DNA from: an uncultured Phycisphaerales bacterium
GTDB taxonomy: Bacteria > Planctomycetota > Phycisphaerae > WQYP01
DNA length: 64,000 bases
Reading direction: 5' to 3'
Assembly (NCBI GenBank): GCA_903845195.1
Contig: CAIMWO010000079.1
Location: 1 to 64,000, forward strand
The notes under the pieces were generated by a model, which made no database searches, had not been told where the DNA came from, and saw nothing but the letters and a program-made list of their open reading frames with translations. Position numbers and translations under genes: made by a program. Shown piece after piece: positions 23,221-31,856 of the stretch (the stretch's first letter is position 1; each line of letters begins with the position of its first letter).

Positions 23221-24444
23221 CTATTGGCGGGTTGGTTCGCGCTGCGGCTTGTACAGGGCTTCCAGTTCGGCGAGAGGGATGATTGTGACTTCGATGTCTT
23301 CCTTGTTGATGGAGTAGATGGTGTAGAGGTTCCCGGCGTGCTCGAGGCCGCGCATGTAATGGTAGCCGTTGGTCTTCCAGCGGCCTTCCCAGCGTGGGGT
23401 TGTGGCCTCCGCGCGGACGTTGGCGATGCGGTCGTAGACCAGGCCGTCTTTGGAGAGCGCGATGCTGAAGGGCACACGATCGTCGAAATTGGGGTTTACG
23501 AGCAAGGCGTACAGACCGTTGCTGAGGCGCAGCCCATGGTGCCGAGCGCCTGCTTCGGGAAAGTTGGTCGTCACAGGGTTGGACCAGGTGACGCCGTTGT
23601 CTGTGCTATAGCAGCGTGCCAGGTAGAGAGGTTTGGTTCTGCGGGTACGGAAGTGGGCGACAAGATGTTGATTGGGCAGTGTGTACCATTCGGCTTCCTC
23701 GAGTTGGCCAGCGCCGGGGAGGTCGCGGATGGTCCAGTCAGAGATTGATGTGACTCCGCCTTTGGCGGCTTTCATGGGGCCCCAGCTGCCGACGCCCCCC
23801 TTGCCCAGCATGAGCCAGTCGCCGTCAGGGGCGCGTGCGGGGATGTTTCCGGGGAGGTAGTTGGTGGCGACGGTCTGCGGATCGCCGAAAGCTCTGGATT
23901 GGGGGTTCCACTTGTAGGCGAGCAGGACGGGCGTTTCGTGGGTATCGGGCCCGCCGACGGCATCGCGCAGGGCGGCGAGGGCGTAGAGTTCGGCGCCGCG
24001 GATCCAGAAGCCGCAGGCAGTGTAGCGCCGCTTTTCCTGGCGTCCGGTGAGATCGACCGGGGCGCTCCAGCGGGTAGCGTCGGTGCTCGCGGCATAGCGG
24101 ACGCGCTGTCCGGGCAGGTCTTCGCCTTCGAAGCCATCGTTCCACAGGGCGAGGAACTGTGAATCCCAGAAGACGATCTGGGGGTGATGGGCGAACGCGG
24201 CCTCGTTCTTGACTCCCTGGAAGACCGTACAGCGCTGCCCCTTGAGCGTAGGGAGTTTGGCCCAGGCGATCTGCAGCGGGTCGGCGGGTAATCCCGGAAC
24301 ATCGAACATTTTGGCAAGGATCTCGTTGGAGGGTTGGGTATCCGCCCGCAGCGCGGGCGAGGAAGACGGCGCCGAACACGATAGCAAGCCGGCGAGGACG
24401 AATACAGCCGACGCGGCCAGGAGGAACAAGAGAGGGTGGTTCAT
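23221..24444 (-). CDS. Sialidase-fold (BNR propeller) lipoprotein
   Basis: A 407-residue exported protein. A lipobox signal peptide (LLFLLAASAVFVLAGLLSC) is followed by a six-bladed beta-propeller. Asp-box-like repeats include YAASTDATRWSAPVDLTGR and YSTDNGVTWSNPVTTN. The catalytic Arg triad and Tyr of true sialidases cannot be assigned from motifs alone, so an exo-sialidase or another propeller glycosidase/binding role is possible. The start at MNHPLLFLL is preferred because it opens the signal peptide; the upstream extension overlaps the next gene. Confidence 0.75.
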   Translation of the reverse strand: MNHPLLFLLAASAVFVLAGLLSCSAPSSSPALRADTQPSNEILAKMFDVPGLPADPLQIAWAKLPTLKGQRCTVFQGVKNEAAFAHHPQIVFWDSQFLALWNDGFEGEDLPGQRVRYAASTDATRWSAPVDLTGRQEKRRYTACGFWIRGAELYALAALRDAVGGPDTHETPVLLAYKWNPQSRAFGDPQTVATNYLPGNIPARAPDGDWLMLGKGGVGSWGPMKAAKGGVTSISDWTIRDLPGAGQLEEAEWYTLPNQHLVAHFRTRRTKPLYLARCYSTDNGVTWSNPVTTNFPEAGARHHGLRLSNGLYALLVNPNFDDRVPFSIALSKDGLVYDRIANVRAEATTPRWEGRWKTNGYHYMRGLEHAGNLYTIYSINKEDIEVTIIPLAELEALYKPQREPTRQ

Positions 24445-24484
24445 CGTATGGTTCCCGCAAGACGCATGGAAGGGGCGGATAGAC

Positions 24485-24982
24485 TCACGCGGCGATTTCC
24501 AGGAAGCGCAGAGTGTCGGTGGCGAGATCCAGAAGAACGACACTCTTGGCGCGCGTGCGATGCAGGGCGCCGGGATTGATGATTCGGGTGCGGCCGCGGC
24601 GTTCATCGCGGCGGACGTGCGTGTGGCCGTGGATCAGGTAGTCGTACTGACGGGAAAAGAGCGATTGCTCGAGTACTTTCGGCTCGTGTCCGTGAGTGAC
24701 GGCGATCCGTTTGCCGGCCAGGGTCAGGTCGGCAAAGCGCCCGTGGCAATGCAGTTGCAGTTCGGCGGCGCGGGCAATCAGTGCCGGATGGTCGAATTCA
24801 TTGTTGCCGAAAACAAAATGAAAACTCTCCGGCGGCAGGTCCGCGAAGAGGTCGAGCATGTCCGGCTCCACGAGATCGCCGGCATGGATGTAAGCGGCCG
24901 GCTGATGGGGCGCCAGCAGTGCCAGGGCCGCGCGAGTGGCGGCGGCATTGTCGTGAGTATCGGAAAGCAGGGCGATCAGCAT
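24485..24982 (-). CDS. YfcE/MJ0936-type phosphodiesterase
   Basis: A 165-residue single-domain calcineurin-like phosphoesterase of the short YfcE group. Motifs are LLSDTHDN, IHAGDLVEPD, VFGNNEFDH (GNND-like), AVTHGHEP and YLIHGHTHVRRDER, and it ends NPGALHRTRAKSVVLLDL as family members do. These enzymes hydrolyse phosphodiesters with divalent metals in the cytosol; no signal peptide is present. The start MLIALLSDTHD places the first motif at the N-terminus, as usual. Confidence 0.88.
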   Translation of the reverse strand: MLIALLSDTHDNAAATRAALALLAPHQPAAYIHAGDLVEPDMLDLFADLPPESFHFVFGNNEFDHPALIARAAELQLHCHGRFADLTLAGKRIAVTHGHEPKVLEQSLFSRQYDYLIHGHTHVRRDERRGRTRIINPGALHRTRAKSVVLLDLATDTLRFLEIAA

Positions 24983-25082
24983 GACAGCACACCACCAGTG
25001 TACCGCCGCAATGGTGGCCAGGGGTAGGGCAATGCGTGCTGAAGGTGGGAAGGTGATCTGTAGCGGGGGGAAAATTCGGGGC

Positions 25083-25526
25083 TCAGTAGTTGTAGTTGAC
25101 CGACCCGTCGAGGTCACGGATGCGGAGATCATAACTGTTGGAGGTTGCGGTGTAGTACCATCCGGCGGTGGTGTCGATATTGGCCGAAGTGACGCCGGTC
25201 AGGCCGTTCCAGACATTCAAAGGCGTGCTGCGAAAATATGGGCCGTAGGAAGTTCCTACCGGATTGGCCGTGGCGGTTTCGGCGGTATCGGAGGAATGTT
25301 GCAGGAGGGTCCACATGCCGGTGATCTGGGGAGGAGAGTTGGCGTGCTGCGATTTGAAGACTTCGATCTGCCCGCGCAGATAGCTCAGCGTGGTCATGAC
25401 GGACGTATTGCGGCTGGTCTCGGTGGCGTTGGTGAACTTGGGGATAATGATGGCCGCCAGAAGACCGAGGATGAGCACCACGATGACCAGTTCCACCAAC
25501 GTAAATCCGCGACGAATCGAAGGCAT
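25083..25526 (-). CDS. Type II secretion/type IV pilin-like protein
   Basis: A 147-residue pseudopilin. The prepilin leader MPSIRRG is cleaved before FTLVELVIVVLILGLLAAII, the N-methylated hydrophobic helix with the conserved Glu at +5. The C-terminal globular part (TPLNVWNGLTGVTSANIDTT, then AGWYYTATSNSYDLRIRDLD) resembles GspG/PulG-like major pseudopilins more than the planctomycete DUF1559 pilins. GGGGA lies about seven bases upstream of the chosen start. No assembly ATPase or secretin gene is in the window. Confidence 0.88.
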   Translation of the reverse strand: MPSIRRGFTLVELVIVVLILGLLAAIIIPKFTNATETSRNTSVMTTLSYLRGQIEVFKSQHANSPPQITGMWTLLQHSSDTAETATANPVGTSYGPYFRSTPLNVWNGLTGVTSANIDTTAGWYYTATSNSYDLRIRDLDGSVNYNY

Positions 25527-25637
25527 TCTGGGATCCCCAAAGAAAAACAACCGGGGACGGAAACACGGGCGCACCGTGTACCACGCCACCATTCCTATCG
25601 GCAGGGAATAACATGATCTTCAAGAAATGCCCACAAA

Positions 25638-26468
25638 TCAGGCAGAGGCGAGTTCTGTTTCGAGGGCCTGTCCCTCAATTGCCGCGGTCAGGTGGCGATG
25701 CAGTTCGACCCGACCGCGCCGGATGGTCAGATAACTAGTGGGGTTCTCGGTCCAGCAGCCGGAATTGAAGTAGTGCACATCACCTTGCGTGACGGCTTTG
25801 GCGAGGTGGGTATGTCCGCAGATGGCCACCTGACATCCCTGGTCGCGGGCCAGGGCGATCGCGCCGCGTTGAATCTTTTCCATGCAGCGCACGAATACCT
25901 TGCTGCGAGACTTGGCCAGGCGGGCAATGTAATGCGAGCGGTCAATCTGCTGCAGGATGTAATAGATGCTGTCGGCGATCCAGGTGAGGAACGGATGATC
26001 TTCGATAAAATCATCGAAGACATGCCCGTGCACGACGAGGATTTTCTGATCACCGGAGGAAAAAATGTACTGTTCGACGACGCGCACGCCCAGCAGGTGC
26101 GAGACGATGTCGGCCGATCCGTCGTGATTGCCGGCGATCCACACGATGTCGATTTTGTCGGAGAGATGGCGGATCTGGGAGAGGACCTTCCAGTGATTTT
26201 TTTTGAGGCGGCGGAAGTCGATCGAATCGAAAACATCGCCGGCGATGATGAGTTGGCGGGTGCAGATTTCGCCGTCGAGAATCTGTTGGAGGAATGCGGT
26301 AAGGGCCTTGGCCTGGCAATTGTCGGAGCCGAGGTGGATGTCGGAGATCACCAGGGCATCGAGGGGGTCGGCGTCGGGCCAGTCATCAGGATCATGCGTG
26401 AAGTTTTCGGAGGGGCTGCTGAGCAGCGCAGGGGAAATCGTTGCTGGATATTCTTCGACCGTGTGCAT
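25638..26468 (-). CDS. LpxH-like UDP-2,3-diacylglucosamine pyrophosphatase family protein
   Basis: A 276-residue metallophosphoesterase. Motifs are VISDIHLGSDN, IIAGDVFDSIDF, WIAGNHDGS, VVHGHVFDDFI and AICGHTHLAKA. The insertion between the metal motifs (HPFLTWIADSIYYILQQIDR, then a basic helix) is that of LpxH-like enzymes, which cleave UDP-2,3-diacylglucosamine to lipid X on the cytosolic membrane face. Together with kdsD/kdsC it points to lipid A synthesis, but other UDP-sugar or nucleotide substrates cannot be excluded. The first ~38 residues are a non-conserved acidic extension. Confidence 0.78.
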   Translation of the reverse strand: MHTVEEYPATISPALLSSPSENFTHDPDDWPDADPLDALVISDIHLGSDNCQAKALTAFLQQILDGEICTRQLIIAGDVFDSIDFRRLKKNHWKVLSQIRHLSDKIDIVWIAGNHDGSADIVSHLLGVRVVEQYIFSSGDQKILVVHGHVFDDFIEDHPFLTWIADSIYYILQQIDRSHYIARLAKSRSKVFVRCMEKIQRGAIALARDQGCQVAICGHTHLAKAVTQGDVHYFNSGCWTENPTSYLTIRRGRVELHRHLTAAIEGQALETELASA

Positions 26469-26575
26469 CCTGCACCCTATATGTAAGACACGTCAGTCCT
26501 CGAAAGTATCGGCGAGGGACGTGAGGAATGTGGTAATTGGAGGTTAGCGGGATGTAAAGATTGGGGTGCCGGGGC

Positions 26576-29119
26576 CTACTGTAATTGCCATTTGCGGCGC
26601 AGGAAGATTTCCACCCCCAGGAAGGCCACCACGAGCAGAAAGAAGCCCCGCGAATGGTAGAGCGGGTAGATCGTTTTGACGGGCATGGCGGCGGCCGGGG
26701 TGGCTGCGGCGATGCGTTCGGCCAGTGAAGAGACGGACGCCAGTTCCACGTAGCTGCCGCCGGTGGTCCGTGCGATTTCACGCAGCGTCGTCGGTTGGGC
26801 CGCCAGAACATCCATCTCGCCGGCGGCCTGGAGAATCGTAAAGCCGCTGGAGTCTTTGCCTAATTCGCCGCCGTCTTTGCTCGCGCCGAAGGTGACTTTG
26901 AATTCACCGGCGATCTGGGGATGGATCGCCGCCTCGTAGAGGCCGATCTGATCTGTGACCGCCGCCAGCGACAGGTGCGTTGTTTTGCCGTCGGGTCCCT
27001 TCACATCGGCCCAGACATTGGCATAGGCGGTGGATTGGCCTTCCTTGTCGGTGACTGCGGCCCGCAGGGTGACGGCCTCGCCCGCTTCGTAACTGTCGCG
27101 CGGAATCATAGACGTCACCGATGGACCGGTCTTTTTCTGCATATCGTCCTGCGATGCCAGCCAGCGCACCATCTGACCCCAATACCGGTTGTACGGCGAA
27201 TCCTTTTTCATGCCCTTGAGGAACAGGCTCCAATGCCAGGTCGTATCGGCGGCAAACGCGGCGGTGCGGCCCTGCCCGTACTGCTGCACGGCCAGGACGA
27301 TGGCGTTGGATCCGTTGATTTTTTCTGTCGGATGCACCGCCAGCACCGACGCCCCCGCCTTGGCATTGCCGAGCGCCACGCAGCCGGAGAGTTCCGGCAT
27401 CTGCTGATCGTTTTTCTTGCCATCCGGCGATGTGAAGTATGCGGCAATGTTGCGAAAAATCGGGTGCACGGCGCCGGCGGCGGTGAGCTGGGGGACGAAT
27501 TTCGCGTTGATCTGCGCGGGCTCTACTTTCTCCAGACTTACGGGCATCAGCGTCGCCAGGGTCGTCTTCTCCCACCCGCCGGGGGCAAACGACTGCTGCC
27601 CGCCGATCATGAGCAGACCGGCGCCCTGGCGGACGGCCTCTTCGAGATCCTTCTGTTGGCGGGGGTTGAGGAACGAGGCATCCAGATCGCCGAGGATGAT
27701 CACCTTGAAGCGCTTCCACTGAGGCAGAGTGGTGGGCATGCCCTTGAGATCATCGCCTTCCTTGACGCCGCGAAGTTCGAATTTTCCTGCCTGCGTTTGC
27801 ACCATGCTGATGGCGTTGACATTGGGATCCTGTTCCAGCACGCGCCGTAGGGGCCCAACTTCCGGGCGCACGCGACCTTCCACATACAGCACCGCCAGCT
27901 TCGGATCGGTGACCAGAAGCGGAAACGGCTGCTGATTGTTGGCCTCGGAACGCTCACCGGGATCCACCGGCACCTGCACCCGTACCACCATCCTGCCCAC
28001 CTTGTCCGGCGTGAATTTCAATTGCACTGTTTGAGGCGTGGGGCCCGAATGCAGCACCAGACGCTGCTCATCGAGCGGCGGGCCTCCCGCATCAGCGCTG
28101 GACGTGCCCTCCTTGCCGCTGAGCAGCATCACTTTGATGGTGCGGTCGCTCATGGCGGTGGATTTGATGGAGGCGGTCAGCACGACCTGATTGTTCACTA
28201 CGGCCGTTTGGGGCCCGTCGACGGTGAGCACGGCAATGTCGGGCACGGTGGTGGCGTCGATGGAATCGCTGCCAACGCGAACGGTATGCACGGGCGTGGT
28301 CACGCCGGCCAGAGTGGCGCTGATTGCCGCGGGACCATTGTGAATGCCGTCGGAAAGCAAAATCACCTGGCCAGCGCCCGAGGAGGTACCGAGGCTCATG
28401 GCGACGGACAGATCGGTCACATTGCCGATGGGGCTCAGGCGATCGAGTTCATCGGGCGACGCCAGCGGCGAGGCATGCGCGCCGTCGTAGGCGAAAAGCT
28501 GGACTTCATAATGATCCGCCAGCCGCGGCAGCAATGTGTTTTGAATCGCCAGCACGCACTGGCGATAGCGGTTGGGCTCGTTGGCCTGATCCTGCGTGCC
28601 CATGGAGCGTGAGGCGTCGACGACGATGGCCAGTTTGCCGCGGGTGCCGGGGCTTTTGATGAAGCCGAGCATCGGCTGGAAGAGCAGTGTGACGAGGGTG
28701 AGGATGGCCGCGATGCGGAGGAGCAAGAGCGTCCACATGCGAAAGCGCGAGAGGTAACGATAGACGCGGCGGTAGAAGAGAAAGATCGCCAGGAAGGTCA
28801 TGGCGAGCGTCCAGACCAGTGCCAGCATGTTGGCCGTGCCGGAGGCGAGCCATAAGATCACGCCCGTCAGCACCAGGGATGCGATGCCCGCGAGTACCGA
28901 CACGAGGCTCAACGGCTGGCCCAGAAGATCAAGGCGTTCTGTTGGTGGTGCGGTTACTGGTGTGCGGCCAGTCCATTCGCCCTCGGCCGCCGCCCGTTTG
29001 CCATCGCGCCAGAGCAGGATCGCATAGATCAGCAGCGCCGCCCCCGTGACGCCCACCACCCCCGCCCACCAGAGCGACTGGCCAAGAAATTCGAGTTGAA
29101 CTGTTGCCATCGGACTCAT
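26576..29119 (-). CDS. VWA and glutamine-amidotransferase-like membrane protein
   Basis: An 847-residue protein. Membrane helices occupy about 15-35, 60-120 (LLLLRIAAILTLVTLLFQPM) and 825-842 (GFFLLVVAFLGVEIFLRRKW). A von Willebrand A domain follows KLAIVVDASRSMGT (MIDAS D-x-S-x-S), about 150-330. A class I GATase-like fold around 430-600 contains LAVLYVEGRVRPEV and GAGLLMIGGQQSFAPGGW; no catalytic Cys is visible. The layout is that of large Bacteroidetes/Planctomycetes envelope proteins of unknown function often near MoxR-type loci, but no MoxR gene is adjacent. The start may be MATVQLEF (29110) instead; neither ATG has a strong Shine-Dalgarno. Confidence 0.78.
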   Translation of the reverse strand: MSPMATVQLEFLGQSLWWAGVVGVTGAALLIYAILLWRDGKRAAAEGEWTGRTPVTAPPTERLDLLGQPLSLVSVLAGIASLVLTGVILWLASGTANMLALVWTLAMTFLAIFLFYRRVYRYLSRFRMWTLLLLRIAAILTLVTLLFQPMLGFIKSPGTRGKLAIVVDASRSMGTQDQANEPNRYRQCVLAIQNTLLPRLADHYEVQLFAYDGAHASPLASPDELDRLSPIGNVTDLSVAMSLGTSSGAGQVILLSDGIHNGPAAISATLAGVTTPVHTVRVGSDSIDATTVPDIAVLTVDGPQTAVVNNQVVLTASIKSTAMSDRTIKVMLLSGKEGTSSADAGGPPLDEQRLVLHSGPTPQTVQLKFTPDKVGRMVVRVQVPVDPGERSEANNQQPFPLLVTDPKLAVLYVEGRVRPEVGPLRRVLEQDPNVNAISMVQTQAGKFELRGVKEGDDLKGMPTTLPQWKRFKVIILGDLDASFLNPRQQKDLEEAVRQGAGLLMIGGQQSFAPGGWEKTTLATLMPVSLEKVEPAQINAKFVPQLTAAGAVHPIFRNIAAYFTSPDGKKNDQQMPELSGCVALGNAKAGASVLAVHPTEKINGSNAIVLAVQQYGQGRTAAFAADTTWHWSLFLKGMKKDSPYNRYWGQMVRWLASQDDMQKKTGPSVTSMIPRDSYEAGEAVTLRAAVTDKEGQSTAYANVWADVKGPDGKTTHLSLAAVTDQIGLYEAAIHPQIAGEFKVTFGASKDGGELGKDSSGFTILQAAGEMDVLAAQPTTLREIARTTGGSYVELASVSSLAERIAAATPAAAMPVKTIYPLYHSRGFFLLVVAFLGVEIFLRRKWQLQ

Positions 29120-29192
29120 CCGTTCACGGGACTAACGATAGCGGATGCGAATTGTTACCGACGCCAAAATTACGCGGCCTGGACAAGTCACA

Positions 29193-30557
29193 TCACTCCA
29201 GCGGATTGATCACCATCCCCGTGGCCAGCTTCGGGTAGAAGAACGTGCTCTTCTGGGGCATCAGTTCGTTGGCGTTGCACAAATCGCGGACCGCCTCCAG
29301 CGGCGTCGGCTGAAGGAGGAAGCCCACGCGGTATTTCGCGCCACCGCCGCTGCGGCACAGCGTCGCCACTTCGTGCGCTTCATGGGGAAAGGCCCAGTTC
29401 ATCTTGGCGCCTTGGCGGACGAAGTTTGGGGCGACAATGCGGTCGAACACCAAGTGCTGGAGGATCGCCACATCAAGCTGCCGCCACGCGTCGCTCTTGC
29501 CCGCCAACGCCGGATCGTCGCCAAACTGGCCGAGGGGATCATTCGACTTGGGCACAAAGACGAGCGCCGCATCTTCGATGGGGTCATATACGCCGATGGC
29601 ATGGGGGCCAAAGCCCGCCAGTTCATGTTCCAGGCGATCCAGCGAATCGCCGCGGAATTTCGTTTCCACGATCTGCCCGTAGGGCGCCGCGGCTTGGCGG
29701 AACTTGTCGAGGTAGAACTCGTCGAGGCTCTCGGCGGCAATCACCCGATGCGTCGGCATGATGATCAGGCCGGGATCCTGCATCGCAATCAACACGAACA
29801 ACGCGTAGTTGGCCGGATCGTGTGCATCCAGCGGCGTGCCCCGCGCTGCGGAAAGCTCCTTGCGATAATTCAGGCACGTCGTGTAGCGGTGATGGCCGTC
29901 GGCGATATAGAGGTGCTTGGTCGCCATCATCATCTGCACATCTTTGATGACCTGCGAATCGGTGACCGCCCAGATTTCCGAGAGCACTTTCTGTTTGCCG
30001 TCCATCGACGGCAATTCGGCCGAGGCCAGGACTTCTTGTTTGACGCCGCCGTGGATCGCGGAAAAGAGCAGATCCGTCACATCATTTTCCGGATCGTCAT
30101 ACAACCCGAACACCGGCGAAAGATTGGCTTTGGTGGCGCGCATCAATTTGAGGCGGTCTTCCTTCGGGCCCGAAAACGTCTGTTCGTGCGGATGGATGGT
30201 GCCGCGCTCATTGAATTCTTCCAGGCGAACGCGGGTGAAGAAGCCGCGGCGTTTGTAGGTCACGCCGGCATGGGAATACGTTTGTTGATAGGCATACAGG
30301 GCCGGCTTGTCGTCATTCTTGAGAATCCCGGCTTCCAGCCACCGGTTCAGGGTGTGGGCGGCCGAGGCGTAGGCGGAATCGGGTCCCGCTTCCTTGGGCG
30401 GAATGTGCGGCAGATCGATCGCGACCACGTTGTGACCATTTCTGGCCAGCAGTCGCGACTTGTCCTCGCCGGAGAGCACATCGTAGGGCGGAGCCACCAG
30501 ATCGGTCTGGTTCGCCTGCGGATAACGAATCGCCTGCAGCGGAGAGATTACGGCCAT
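29193..30557 (-). CDS. DUF1015 family protein
   Basis: A 454-residue cytosolic protein of the DUF1015 (PF06245) family. Signature regions are PPYDVLSGEDKSRLLARN near the N-terminus, TIHPHEQTFSGPKEDRLKLM, FGLYDDPE and LYIADGHHRYTTCLNYR. The GHHR-type motif suggests a nucleotide or metal site; relatives are discussed as kinase-like, but I do not assign a reaction. The start MAVISPLQAIRYP has AAGGTGG four bases upstream. It is divergent from the GNAT gene across 94 bases. Confidence 0.85.
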   Translation of the reverse strand: MAVISPLQAIRYPQANQTDLVAPPYDVLSGEDKSRLLARNGHNVVAIDLPHIPPKEAGPDSAYASAAHTLNRWLEAGILKNDDKPALYAYQQTYSHAGVTYKRRGFFTRVRLEEFNERGTIHPHEQTFSGPKEDRLKLMRATKANLSPVFGLYDDPENDVTDLLFSAIHGGVKQEVLASAELPSMDGKQKVLSEIWAVTDSQVIKDVQMMMATKHLYIADGHHRYTTCLNYRKELSAARGTPLDAHDPANYALFVLIAMQDPGLIIMPTHRVIAAESLDEFYLDKFRQAAAPYGQIVETKFRGDSLDRLEHELAGFGPHAIGVYDPIEDAALVFVPKSNDPLGQFGDDPALAGKSDAWRQLDVAILQHLVFDRIVAPNFVRQGAKMNWAFPHEAHEVATLCRSGGGAKYRVGFLLQPTPLEAVRDLCNANELMPQKSTFFYPKLATGMVINPLE

Positions 30558-30651
30558 GAGCCACCTTTGTTCTTGAATACGCGAAAAACAGATTAGGAAT
30601 TGTACGGCAACCGCTCGCGCCGGGAAATGACTGCGGAGATATGATAGGGCT

Positions 30652-31236
30652 ATGGAATTCCAGGCGTTGCCGGTTCTAGAAACGGGGCGGATCAAGTTGG
30701 GACCCTTTCGCTATGCGGATGCGGCCGATGTCTACGCCTATGCGCGCAATCCCAACGTCCCGCGATTCATGCCGTGGACGACGCACATCAAACTTGAAGA
30801 CGCGCGGGCGTACATCAAACGGGTGATGGCCCGGCACGAGGGAGATTACTGCTGGGCGATCCGGATCAAGCGCGAAATGAATGAGGAAGGAGCCGCGACG
30901 GCGACGACCGGCCGTCTCAAAGTGATTGGGGCGATCGAACTGGATGTGCAGAAGGAAAGTGAAGCGGAAGTTCATTTTGTGCTGGCCGAGGAATGGTGGA
31001 ACAAGGGCCTGACCACCGAGGCCGTGCGTACGGTGGTCACGTGGGGATTCGCCCAGTATCCGGCATTGGAGCGGGTGATCTCGCGGGCGGTTGAGGACAA
31101 CGCCGGGTCGCGCCGCGTGATGGAAAAATGCGGCATGACTCTTCAGGGAACGCAGCGCGAGAAATGGGACAAGTACCCAGAGGCTGTGGAATTGTGCGTG
31201 TATGCAGTGACGCGTGCGGAGTGGTGTGGCGGTTAA
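30652..31236 (+). CDS. GNAT family N-acetyltransferase (RimJ/RimL type)
   Basis: A 194-residue acetyltransferase. The N-terminal strand-helix LETGRIKLGPFRYADAADVY is typical of Acetyltransf_3 members. The acetyl-CoA region is AEEWWNKGLTTEAVRTVVTWGF, where the usual Q/R-x-x-G-x-A/G loop reads NKGLTTEA. The motif B region VEDNAGSRRVMEKCGMTLQG is well preserved. RimJ/RimL relatives acetylate protein N-termini or small amines; the substrate is not predictable. The stop overlaps the convergent TPR gene by four bases. Confidence 0.88.
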   Translation: MEFQALPVLETGRIKLGPFRYADAADVYAYARNPNVPRFMPWTTHIKLEDARAYIKRVMARHEGDYCWAIRIKREMNEEGAATATTGRLKVIGAIELDVQKESEAEVHFVLAEEWWNKGLTTEAVRTVVTWGFAQYPALERVISRAVEDNAGSRRVMEKCGMTLQGTQREKWDKYPEAVELCVYAVTRAEWCGG

Positions 31237-31703
31237 TCCGCCGCCTGGGCTTTGGCATTCTGATAGACGGGCGCAAATCGTGCATCGGCGCGGAGCGGCG
31301 CCAATTCCTGCCGATCGAGAATATCCACCGCCAGCTTGGGTTCCGAGAGCATGAGATCGTTGATGAAGGCGAAAAAGGCGTCCGGGCCGGCGGTGTCGCT
31401 GTTACTTGCCTGGCCCAGAGAGAGGCCCAGATTCAGCCGGGCATCGCGCAGATCAGGCTGGAGTTCCAGCGCCCGGCGATAGGCCGCGGCTGCATGGCCG
31501 AAGCGATGGGCCGTCCGCAATGCGTCTCCGTAACTTTGCCATGTCCCCGCATCGGCGGTGCCGGCGGCAATCTGTTTTTCCAGCGCGATCAGGTCGGAGT
31601 TCGGACCGGGCGCAAAGAGTCCGCCGGCATAAAGCGCGGAGAGCCCCAGTGCTGCCGTCAGGGCAGCGGCCAAAAATGCCGGAATGCGTGCATGGTGTCT
31701 CAT
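31233..31703 (-). CDS. TPR-like protein with N-terminal membrane anchor
   Basis: A 156-residue protein. A hydrophobic N-terminal segment (AFLAAALTAALGLSALYAGG), an anchor or uncleaved signal, is followed by a TPR-type helical region: TWQSYGDALRTAHRFGHAAA and YRRALELQPDLRDARLNLGL form a clear 34-residue repeat. The C-terminus resembles the TPR end motif LDRQELAPLRADARFAPVYQ. It probably acts as a small envelope scaffold. The upstream extension to 31778 has no ribosome site and is excluded. Confidence 0.7.
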   Translation of the reverse strand: MRHHARIPAFLAAALTAALGLSALYAGGLFAPGPNSDLIALEKQIAAGTADAGTWQSYGDALRTAHRFGHAAAAYRRALELQPDLRDARLNLGLSLGQASNSDTAGPDAFFAFINDLMLSEPKLAVDILDRQELAPLRADARFAPVYQNAKAQAAD

Positions 31704-31856
31704 GGTTCGTCCGTTGTACTTTATAACATAACGATAACGCCCATGGTGGCGATGTAGTACGCAAAATGGATGATACAACGCGCGGGTTTCGAGGTTAAGG
31801 GTCGATCACGACTTGCCGCGAAACTCGATATGCGAAATTTGAACCCTTGAGGCGGT

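Noticed and set aside
26521-26575. Possible further heptamer array (GTAATTG, GAGGTTA, ...)
   Set aside because: Units diverge too far to show a common word; kept out of the repeat list.
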